A stretch of 64,000 nt of DNA from Leuctra nigra. Taxonomy: Eukaryota > Arthropoda > Insecta > Plecoptera > Leuctridae. The notes below the pieces were generated by a model. It did no database searches. It saw only the letters and a program-made list of their open reading frames with translations, and was not told the DNA's origin. Position 1 is the stretch's first letter; every line of letters starts with the position of its first letter. The position numbers and the translations under genes are program-made. This document shows, piece after piece, positions 36,801-48,700 of the stretch. The DNA lies in assembly GCA_934045905.1 (NCBI GenBank), contig OW203767.1:13581073-13645072 (forward strand), in the 5' to 3' direction.

Positions 36801-39800
36801 AGATACGCATGTTCGATTCCAGGTTGTGGTCCTCCTGAAGCCAAGTTTGAATGATTTCAGTCAAATACAAACCTACGTCTACCGTTTGTCCAAACTCTGC
36901 CCTCACCCTTGCAGTCAAATTACAAAAAGCAATTTTGTATCTTTAAGGTTTATCGGTTAGATTGTAAATTATTTGTTGGTAGGTATTAACGTGTTTGACA
37001 TCATCACTGAGTAGGTATGTTATGAAGGGTTTGTTGTCTTGTCTGTCAGGTTGGCAATGTGTGGTCGACAAAGTTTGGTCTTCTCCTCGAGCGCTCTCCA
37101 CCTGCACTGGACGGCCTCGACCGCACCGAGTTCGACACTCAGGCCCACCTGCCGACCATGTTCTCGCTGCTGCATCCGCTCGACGAGATATCGCCTGTTC
37201 TGTCTCGGCGCTCCTCGCTTGGCTACATGAGCAACCCCGCGGTCAGCGTAGTGTTCACTTGCGAGGAGCCATCCATTGCGGTGCTCTACGACGCCGGCAC
37301 GGGACTGCACAGCGTGTGGAAGATCAGGAAGGCAACGGGGGAGGTGAGGCTCATGCATTGCGCTCTTAAAGCACACAAAACAACAGAGAAAAATAAAGAA
37401 GGCCGTATTAAGAAACACTCTTTGTAATTCCTTGAAAAGTGAGTCTTGGATTTTACCTATCATACAGTTTGTTTTTCCTATGTTTGAACTCTCACCAGAT
37501 GGAGCCACCGTCAGTTGTTATGTTAAGCAGAGAAAGACTTCATTGCGCCGTGCTCACCTTGCAATGTAGTCTTTCTCGGCCTAGCAGAAAAACTGACTAT
37601 CAGCGCATTCTGTTGAGAGTTCAAACATAGGAAAAACGAACTATAACTCTTCAAGTACTTGACCAATTCGCTGAACATTTGTAAAATACGACAGTGACAT
37701 TAAGTTGCAGACTAGGAACAGGCCCGGGGTGCAGAGGCAAAGAGCCCGTAAACCAATGTCGGTAGGTACAGAAAGAAACAAATGCAGGGAAAATGTTTGA
37801 AAATGCTCGCATAATATGAAAATTCTAGTAAAATGTAAGTTGGACTTGCAAGCGAAACGGCTCCGGGATACGGTCACAGCACCTATGCCACTGTGTGACG
37901 GTGCTTTCTGAATACGCCCCTGAAGAATAACTACCCATGTCACTTGTCCCCGCAGGAATGTCGCAACATGTGTGCGCAGAACACCACGTTGAACAACAGT
38001 ACTCAACGGTCTGCGACGACGTCCAACTCGCTGACCGTCGGCAGCTCCAGCAACTCTCTGTCGTCAATGTCGATGTTCACGAGGTCGCTGTATCACTCGC
38101 GGCGAGGCAGCGATAACTTCAAGACCAGCTCGTTTCAGTCGATACACAACTCCACGGCACACAGTCCCAAGACCCACATCAGGTCAGTGAGACCCAGCAC
38201 AGGCAAACTTAGGATGAGGAAAACAACAGTTATTGTTTTTGCTACCCTTTTGTGTGCTGAGTAAATATTCTGTGACTTAGCCTCTTGTGCGGGGTTAATT
38301 TTAGATAAAGTTCATACTTTCTTTGAAAAATCATACCTTATTTGCATATTTAATAGATTTGTCTATTTTTTTTTTAAGAATTGGATTTAGGGTTCAAACA
38401 ATCATTTCAAGTACTATTCACATTATAAAAATTTGAGGAATGATGAAATTTGAAAATTTTGTGAAATTTGATCCCAGTTCTATGATGTGTATGTACACGT
38501 CAGTAGCACTCAAAAGGTTAAAACACTTCGTCTTTAATTCATCTAAAACAGTGTATTTTTTTTTAAATTTTCAAAACAAAGAAAGTAGCAAAATTCTCTA
38601 CCATTATCCATTTAGCACTCGTTCTCGAAGTAAGTCGTTTACATTGCAAAGTTGCAACTGTTAAATCTCTACCCTGTGCTCTGGACGTTTTGTATGCAGA
38701 GTTCACTGAATTAACATTTTGTTTTTAGTAACAAGAAGTAATTTTTTGATGAGCTATTTCCAATACTTGTAAGTTGTAAATTGGTCCAATGTCCCAAGTT
38801 CCGTGTGTGTGTAGCCGGTTTCAGTCGCCCTGTGGCTCACCGCAGAGGAACAGCTCGCAGCAAGAAGGAACTCCGCCTCGAGATGCCCGACTCATGGCCA
38901 GCTTCTATGACAATCCGAATGAGGCCGAGGCCAAGCCGCTTTTCCCTGAGCTATGTCTCGAACACATGTGGACCGAGAACATCGGAGTGCCACTCAGGTG
39001 AGACTTCTCCGAGAACATATTACATGTAGATTCCTTCACTCCACACAGCTGATAGTGAGTAGTGTGTACCTAAAGATTTCTGATCAGTAAATTATTGCTC
39101 TTATTGTTTCATGTGGTGTATTGACATCCACACAAAGTCATTGCTCATTGGTAGTCCAAGTTGATAATCTTGAATTTAAGATTATGTTAGTTGATGGTGA
39201 CCATTCACACTTACTATCTTCATTCCATTTTCCTCGGAGGTCTGAAATCCTTACCAGTGCTATGTGTAATGTTTATGTGTCTCTGTAGCTTAGTTGGTGG
39301 AGATCTTGCCCAGAAAGTGAGAGATCCCGGGTTCGAGTCCCGGTTTGTCCGGGTATTTTTCTTACTTCACATCCCTTCATATTATTCTTAGGTAATAATA
39401 TTTAAAAATTTGAAATTTGGCAATTTCATGTGTACGTTCTTTGAAAAGTTCAATTCTCCTTTGACTAATGCATTAAATTTATCTAACTCATATCGTCAGT
39501 GAAACTACAAAACCTCGTATGTGACACATTTTTGAAAATCGATGTTTTTTGAAATGTGTATAGAATGCAGTTATATCTATGATATAGAGTAACCTTGTAA
39601 ATATCTGATGTCAACTTTTTTTTATAAAAATAAATTTCAAAAGCTCGTAACACGTATAGCCCTATATGCTGACTGCAGTTTTATGTCTCTCCTGAACAAT
39701 TCTGAAAATGTCACATACGAGGTTTTGTAGTTTCACTGACGATATATTGCATCTGATTACTTGCAAGAACTAACTTGAATGAATGCTCAGAGACAACTGT

Positions 39801-42741
39801 GCTGCGTCGCATGCATTCTTGAGCACGGATCTGGCTGGCCAGCAGTACTTGCACTACCTGGTTGCATCGCGCAACATCCTGCACTGCGCCAAACTCGACA
39901 AGACCAATGACGAGCAGAAACTCATCTTCGGTAGCGTGTCGCCGCTTGTTGCGAAAGACGCCGTTTCATTGCCGGTTAGTATCTTATCTCAATTAAACGA
40001 TTTGATTTTCCACACGTAATCAAATTAAGTTTTTAGCCTTAGGAATATATTACCGTTAAAACATTTAGTTTATCTAGTGGAGCGGTCGCTCCACCCAGCC
40101 AAGTCGTACCGTACACTCACACGCACTCAACATACCGTAAATGCCTAATAACTGAGGAGCAGACCAACCACTTTTACTGTAAGCATATCATTTTCTTCAG
40201 AAGTAGGTAATTAAGAAAGCAAATAGAAAAGTTACTTTTGGGCCACTCTTTGTGATCTTAAAATTGATCCATTTAGTCACCTTCTCTTGTACAGATAATT
40301 ATCAAACAAACAACCAAAATTTGTTAAAGGTTGGAATAGATTAAATAGAAATTTAAATACCGTGCATGTGAGAGTTTTACATAAAAGAATGACTAGAGCT
40401 GCAAATGCAACGTGACTGTTTTTGTGTTTAGGCTCTGAACATGATAGCACTGGTGGACCTGACTGGAGGCATTGCTCTTTACACTGGCACCACTCTCGTG
40501 GGCAAGGTACAAGTGTCTGGGATATCGTCCGCACTCACCACTTCATCATATCTCTCCCTCAACATGGGATCCACCTTCGGCACTCCGTTTATCAGGTATT
40601 TGTGTAGTCTACATATCTGCACATCTGCACATATTATTGCAGTTAAATTATGTTGCAGTGTTTGTTTGTTTTAGAATGCTTAGAGGTGCTAATAAAGTTG
40701 AATGTTTGATTGGATACCTAAAATCTTTGCTGTTGGAGATGAGAACAAGAAAAGCTCAAATTGGATTATAGTAGTTATTATTATTTAAAATAACGTAATT
40801 TAAATGAAGTTAGAAATTCTGTGAAACTGCAACCGTAACAGGGACATAAGATTAGATAACAGAACCTTAGTGTTGTCTGTATCTGATATGATGTTTCTGT
40901 TTAGACGCAACAGCATTCTGTCCTCGTCTCGTCCAGCGTCGGCCATGGAACCGGCAAGGTTTGACGAGGACGTTCACCTGTTGTCTCCGGTTCTGACAGG
41001 CAACGAGAATGCTGCAGCAGCCAGCCGATCTTCGTTCAACTTCTCGGCCGCCGAAGATCAATCGCGATTCAATTACACGCCTCGAACAGGAAAACTGCTG
41101 GCTTTACGCGATGCTGTTGCCAACCGTGTTACACTTGTGAGTGCAGCCGCCTACCTTTTGAAATAACCGGTTTCCAGATGAACTTTTCAGAATTCATTCT
41201 TTGAAGATAACTAATTTGTAGGGGTGTGCGAACCGGTTCGAAAACCGAGCCGAACCGAACCGGTTTTTAAGGTTCGAAAATTATTAAGAGAAGTTCGAAA
41301 TAGAACCATTTCGAACCTTCCCGCCCTTTTTCCCGCGCGTCACCACAGCCTTCTGAATTCGAGATTTTAACCTCAAATGGCGTCATTTTTCAAGCAAAAT
41401 CGCGTATATTCTTCTGTAGTAAATAGTAATCAATCTTTAGTTAACTATGTTTCAGTTCAAATGTTTGTTATTCACGAAATTTACATTATTATATCATAAA
41501 TACATGTAAATATTAGTGATGTTGATGATCCTAAATAAGTTATATTTATTTTCTGTCTCGCGTCATGATGAGTACTATTAGCCCATTTTGCATAAAATTA
41601 TTGACATCATTTTCGTTACCTTCCTCCCTAATTAGTTGATGGAACAAAGAACCGTTTTTAGGCAAGGTGCAAGCTTACAAGATTGCAACACAACAATTGA
41701 TAGTATAAAAAAACACTTCATTACAATTTTAAACAACACCTGTCTCTGTCAGCAGCAATAGGTATCTGGAAGCATTTTGAAAACAGCTAGAATGTGTTAA
41801 ACACATAACTTTCTTTAAGATTTTGTCCAGCATCCTATTGAAAATGAAATGCAAATAGTATGTATGATAAATCCATTCATGTGTGTTACGTATCCATTCA
41901 CTTTCATCCTTTGGATTTCATTGAAAGTTGTTTGGTAGCACTGAGAGCAAAAATCGATTATACACCTGTAAAGGTTCGAAAAGGTTCGAAAAGGTTTGAA
42001 CACTTCAAGGTTCGGTTCGAGGTTCGGTTCGACTTGAAAAATCAAGGTTCGCACAACCCTACTAATTTGTAGTTGAATGTGTATTACAATTTTCTAAATT
42101 TGTCATCATCCTACTGTCGAGCTCCACTTCTTAAATTATTTAAAGAGCAGTAGGCACTGATCTTTTTATAGATGTTTGTTTATTGCAAAGCACATTTATA
42201 ATTTTCTTGAAAAAACTGATGCTCAGAGAATGTCTAATGGCCCCAAAATCTCAGCAATATGATCTTTTTTGAATTACTCCACTTCTGAATCTTGTGTTTA
42301 TTTATTTCAGGTTTACTCAGACGAATCTCTCTACCGAATATCATTACCAGAACTTAGTTCCTCTCCTTTAGGTAAGTTCCCACTCATGATTAGTAAATTT
42401 CAATAATACATATTTCAAGTTTATGCCCTGCTCTGGTAACAAGATACAATTTGATATTATATCTGGATTGTAAGTTGAGTGTATGAAACTACTTATCATG
42501 TTACATGTTATTGTAGAACATTTCATTGTATTAGGTAAAGTGACCTATAGAGACTAATCAAGTGACCTTAATGTTTGTTGACTGTGCGCAGTGTGCAAGT
42601 GTCTGAGTGCACTGAGGCAAGTGTTACCGCGCGACAAGGCGCTGCAACTCGTGGTCAAGTGGTACGGAGTGAGGAACGCGCCGGGGACTCAAGACATCGC
42701 GCCGCACAGCGAGTGGCAGCTTTTCATCGGAGTTTTACTCG
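30873..42741 (+). CDS. ANAPC1: APC1 N-terminal part: WD40/beta-propeller region with Ser-rich loop (exons 1-11)
   Basis: Exons 1-11 encode residues 1-672. In known APC/C structures this part is a beta-propeller-like domain. Recognisable family blocks are EELYVKGKTAVWS (exon 2), PTMFSLLHPLDEISP (exon 4), PELCLEHMWTENI (exon 6), QKLIFGSV (exon 7) and VVKWYGVRNAPG (exon 11). Exons 5 and 6 (about residues 273-375) encode a low-complexity Ser/Thr/Asn-rich segment with SP sites (HSPKT, QSPCGSPQR). It sits where vertebrate APC1 has the long loop whose mitotic phosphorylation relieves autoinhibition of co-activator binding; equivalence is inference. Exon 10 is only 61 nt, exon 1 only 24 nt. Intron 3 (about 4.9 kb) is inflated by an LTR retrotransposon and intron 9 by a hAT element. 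Confidence 0.93.
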
Positions 42742-45700
42742 GTTCGTTCCACTTTTAAGATTTTGTGTGACTTTTGTTTAATGAATAAATCATACATAGT
42801 GTCATTGGATATTCAAATTCAATATCAAGTCAAATGGACACCTCGTCACTTCAGTTACAAAACTGTCTAACTGCTTACTGTTGAATTTTTTTTCTCATTG
42901 CTTTCCCCTTGTTCTCAAAAATAGTTAAAGATTTATTAACTTGAGTACACAGAGTTTAATTCCATTCCTAAGATGATTAGCACACAATCTATTGTTGTGT
43001 TTTGGATTGACATCCAAGTGTCACAACTCTGTTAAGCATGAGTGTATTTTTGTATTTCTAACACTCGTTCTTCTACAGACATGCTCGGCTACACCGTGGA
43101 CAAACTGTGTCTGTCCGGTTGTGAGGGCGGTTCCGCCAGCCCGGTTGTCGCCAGCAAGAAGAAGCGAGCGTCGGACGCCGGGTCGGAACAAGACTGGGGC
43201 TACTTGCTGCGATCATCTCACCACCAGTCGCTTGCCACCGGGATCTCCAGCCTGCTTGGACTGACTCCGGTCGGGGCGCATGTCCCCTCCATGCAGAGCG
43301 TCGGAGTAGCGGAGGTCAACTGTGCGGCCAGCATCTTCACGTGCATCCCGCTTGTGCTCTACACTCTGCATCTGCTGTATGAGGTCAGTCATCCATGTGT
43401 TAATTTAGAAAAGAATGTTCTGACTTAAAATGCATTAGGTACTTTTACTTAACTAGTAAAAAAAAGGAGATGGCACATGAAGGGAAACAAGAATTTTCCT
43501 GCATAAATAGACTGGTGGTACACAGGGCATTAATATGCAAAGTAGTTAGGAATATAAGGGCATACAGCCTAGGCTATACATAGGTATCTACTTGGTTCCT
43601 AAAATTCACTAAAAATAATTTTGGAATAGGTACACTCCCCCAAATAATAAACGGTACTTGGTACAAAACGTATTGGCTGCTGGGCCGGTTCCTTGACAAT
43701 CAATCCTTGTTATTATCAATGAAATCAGAGCTCACCTAAAAGAGTTAGATAATGCGTTAGCACTGACTTCATGGGATGATGCTATCAAACCTTAATCAGT
43801 CAATTCATTTTCTTTCGAGTACCGTTTATTATTTGGGGGAGTGTACATAGTAATTTGAGAAGTAGGTATGAATATTTCGGTAAGACTATTTTCTGTTCAT
43901 ATGATTTTTGCTGGTCTCCCTCCAAAACTGTGTGACTGAGACTCTATGTACCTATGCACAATCTATTATCATTTATCATACATTTGTTTGGCAGCATCTG
44001 TTTGCGATCTGTTTGTCAGGAGCTGAAGTTGGACATGCTGTTATCTGAGAGCATGCCTCTGTTGGCGCAACTGCTCCACCAACTTGCCTGCGACCTACGG
44101 CTCACGGAGTACGTCGACCATTACTGGAAGGACTTCCCGGCTCACTGCTCGCTTCACTCCACACAAGTAAGAAGCGAATGTGGGCATTCTCTTGTTTGTG
44201 AAATAGAGTCTTTCAATTTACACCATTTTTATTGCAGCCAACAAAACTCAATTTTCTCCGGACAACAATCTGATTTAAAATATAAATTAAAATTTCTTAT
44301 AAATGCTCAAATCCTTTGATTAAAAAATTGTGGTGTATATAATATTTACTATTTATTTGGCATATTTAAACCATAGCTACTTATTTGGCATGTTAATGTC
44401 GGTATGACGATGACCTTGACTTTCAGCCAAGCCAGGTGACAGACATGGTTCTGAAAAAGTTGACGCCGCCTTCGTTCATGCCGCCGGAGCCTCCAAACAT
44501 CTTTGCTCACGTCAACGCCATGATCAAGAATCAACCGGTCCAGCCATATCCGTACATCAGTCAAGTCAACCTGGTGAGCTGAATCAGAATCCGACTAGTA
44601 CAGTCTATAGTCTACTTCTCCCGATGTTGAATGTTCTCATCTGTTGTCACCTCACAGATGTGTCGCGACGTGGTCCAACTGGTCGCGCTGATTGTGCACG
44701 GCGCCGCGGAGCCGCAAATGCAGCTGGGCGGCTGGGTGCGACAGGTGGTGCCACCGGGCAGCCGGGTGGAGCCTCGGGAAGCGTCGAGCGCGAGAGACAT
44801 GGACAAGAGCGCCTCCTATCCCATGCCGGAGAGAGCGGTGCTTCTGATGACCGAGATGGGTGTGTTCAATTCTCTCTCGACGATTAGTGCAACATTGTTC
44901 AACATTATTCGGGCAATTATATTTTTATTTTAAAATAGTTTCAAGCTAAGTACTAATTTTATACTTTTTCTTGGGTAATTCTATGGAGAACTAATTGGAG
45001 TTGGATTTAAAGAATGAGTTGTTGGTTTTCTATCTCCGAATATCTGTAGAAGAAAATTCATACAAAAAGTCCAATTTCTTGGGAAAAATATGCCTTTTAC
45101 AAGTTGTGTTGTCAAATACACTACCTAAAACTAATTGGTTGAACTTTTTGCCTTAAGAGGACTTGAACAACTTGTATTAAAAGCTATTAAAATGTATAAA
45201 TACGGCAAGACATGGAGCCTTTTTCTTTGGATTTAATCTCTTAAATGTCATGATGATGTCTAGGTTTGACTCGTCGCTTGCTCAACACGCTGCCGGCTGG
45301 TATTGCTCTGCTGCTCAACACCGTGCTCTACCGATGTCGTGCTTCGCCACCGGTGGACTGGCCAGAAGCTGCATACAAGCTCATCTTCCGCCAGGGTGAG
45401 TGCCAGCGTCTGTCTTCTGTCATCTGTCTTCAGTAGAGGTCGGATTCGGGTCATTTTTTGTACCCGGGTACCCGCTTTTATTGATAAAAAATACATAAAA
45501 AAAGCTTTGAAATTGTTTGCACTCAACCTGCCGCACTATCCGTGTCCATATATATATACAATACGTCCATACATTGGTAAGTTGAAAACAAGGTATATCT
45601 TGCCTATCCTCTCCATCAGTCCTGCACCTACCTCCCCATCAATATCTATCCACTCACCAGCACTTGTATTTCTGATGAAATTACAAACAAATTTATGGAC

Positions 45701-48700
45701 CAATAGTTGGTTGGGATTGCTGAGATTTGCGAAATAAAATTCAGTTTACCCAACTATAAACAATGCAGCTGGTGATTAAGTGGTAGCTTAATTTTACCTA
45801 GCTATAGGTAAACCTGGCATAGGTAAACCTGGCAGCTGTAATGGCATACCCAGGTACCCGGTTTGTACCCGAGTATCCTGACTTCTAGTCTTCAGAAGTC
45901 AGGGCATAAGTCTTTTATTCGAGAGCAATGGATCAAGCAGTTTCTCGTGTTCTGTAGACTTGGCTGCACAGTGTCGCCAACTGAAGCACCCGGGCAACGC
46001 CGGCGAGGGTCGAACCAATGCCCTCAACTCCTCCCTGCCGACATCTCCGTCGGCCGGTGGCAACGGAGAGAACCGGAAGACTTCAGCCACGCCGCGGGTC
46101 GCCGACTGCGACCAGGACGATGGCATGGAAGCTATGGATATGGAGGTAACAAGTGATGAATCGTATTGAAACCAATCTTTATTGAAAATTAGACCTTAGA
46201 TGTGTGCCATACTAACATTACCGGATTCTTGCAGCTGTTAAAGCTTCGGTTCAGCGACGACCACCGAGTGTCCGAGGTACGTCGCCTGCTGCAGTCGTCG
46301 GCGCCGGTCGCCATCGCCATCACGCAGCGACCCGAGGTCTCTGATCACGAGTTCATCGAAGAGCAGGAGAAGCATCTCTACGCCATCTGTACTCGCACCA
46401 TGGCACTCCCACTCGGCAGGTAATTGTACTGGTTATTGCACAAACAATAGCATGCTTGTACTTTGAAGTTGCATGTTCAAATACACGATCATCAAATGTA
46501 ATGATTTGGTATGAAATGAATACATAGAAAAGCAAACTATACAATCTTAAGTTTTTTTCTAGAGTGATGCAGACTAAAAATGGTAATGGTTTGCTCATGA
46601 AAATGATGGTTGAAGTAGGATTAAATAAACTGTGCTATGCATGAGTGTCTTGTTAAACCAAGTTTTGAAATGATTACGATGTTCCAGAGGAATGTTCACA
46701 CTGCGCACGTCTGCGCCTGTCATCACCGAAACGCTGCCGATTCCACGTCTGTGCCTCACGGGTCGCGTCCCGCCTCGCGACACTACTGTCGACCTCACGC
46801 ACATCGAAGTCGTGCCGAACATGAATCTCTGGCCGCTGTTCCACAACGGGGTGGCAGCTGGTCTGCGCATCGCTCCCAACGCGCTTGATATTGACTCAAC
46901 GTGGATCGTGTTCAACAAACCCAAGGTAGACATTCCACTTTATTATTATTATTATTATTGTTTATTGCACAACTTTGATATACATTCATGTAGTCTTAAT
47001 ACAAATGTGAAGTCTTAATACAAATAAATGTTACATATGTTTACATTTTGAATTGGCTTTGAGAATTATTATTTAGCCTTGCCCTAAGTTCTTTGCTGCT
47101 GCCAGGTCTTGGCAAGTTATTCCACAGTTTTATTCCCTCTGCAATGAGGCAGTGCTTCACAATGTCAGTCCTCGGGTTCAGCAGTCTGATCTTCATCGGG
47201 TGGTCGTGCCGGGAAATGTATGATGGTTCTTCGAGCAGGAATTTACTTTGAGTAGCATTCTATTTTTGACTAATTAATATTGATAGGTAGCATGTTATCA
47301 ATTACGAATCCACAAAATAGTTGACACAAGTCATATTTAGTCGTACTAATGGATTTAATTTGTGGAGAAAGAAATGGGTGGGTGGGTGGGTGCGTGATAG
47401 GGGTAACCATTTATCAATTATTTAATTGACTGGTGGGATTTGTGTTACATAATATCAGATGTCTTTTCTTGGACACATTATTTCTTTTTAAATATTTTTA
47501 TTGTTCTGGCTTTTCGTTACTTAATATGAATTCTCTTCTAATTGTACCTGCTTGATAAGATGTGTTTTCTTTTTTTGAATGTTTTTGACCGTGCTTCAGG
47601 GAGCCAGTGAAGTTCCCACGGAGCACGCCGGGTTCCTCATGGCCCTGGGACTGAACGGTCATCTCACCAACCTGGCCAAGCTGAAGAAGTTCGAGTACCT
47701 CATCAAATGCCACGAGATGACCAGCGTGGGGCTGCTGCTGGGAGTAGCCGCGTGCAAGCGAGGTACGATGAGTCACTCATGTCCATCAACAAGCATCAAA
47801 TACCAATTAAGAAATGTTAAATCAATTAAAAAAAAATATCCATACAAAAATTTAATGAAAACTCTAAAAGAAACATTCCTGATTGTTCCGTTGCTTTCAG
47901 GAACTATGGATGTGGCATCCACGAAGCTGATGAGCATCCACATCGAGGCGCTGCTTCCGCCGACATCCATCGAGATGGACATGCCGCAGAACATCCAGGT
48001 GGCGGCACTGCTGGGCGTCGGCTTGGTGTACGAGGGCACGGCGCATCGCCATATAGCAGAGGTGCTGCTCACGGAGATAGGTAAGACAAACTAAACTGGA
48101 ACTATGTCTCAGCAGTTTTTTTCTCGAGTTATGCATTTATTTTTGTACTTAGTTATTTAGTGAACGCAGTTACTTGAAGTGTAACGTGAATGACTTGTTG
48201 TCAGGACGACCGCCGGGCCCCGAGATGGAGAACAGCGTGGACCGAGAGAGTTACTCGCTGGCTGCGGGGCTGGCACTCGGACTGGTCGTGCTCGGGAAGG
48301 GCTCGAAGCTGTGTGGCCTCGGAGATCTGGCCATCTCGGACACGCTGCACTATTACATGGTCGGCGGCCATCGCAGACCTCTCACAGGTGAGCCACTCTC
48401 AACTGTTGATAATCAATCAATACATTTCAATAACATTGTTTAATGACACCAGACAGACCCATATCATGAGGGAAAAGGGAATAGAAACTACATAAAGTGG
48501 GTCATTTAGTGGAATGTTTATTTTTAACAGCTTTTACCTACGTTGTTAAAAGTCCACTAAGAAGCAAAAAAGCAACCACTTACTTAGGTTAACCAACTTC
48601 AAATTGTACATTTAACAAGTGTACGTAATCTATCCCAAGTAGTGGTACCTTTTTATGTTCTATCCTCTCCAGTGTAGAAAATACGTAATGTAGGTTCCTA

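Noticed and set aside
39280..39355. Functional tRNA gene
   Set aside because: Pol III boxes and T stem are good but the acceptor stem does not pair; better seen as a tRNA-derived repeat.
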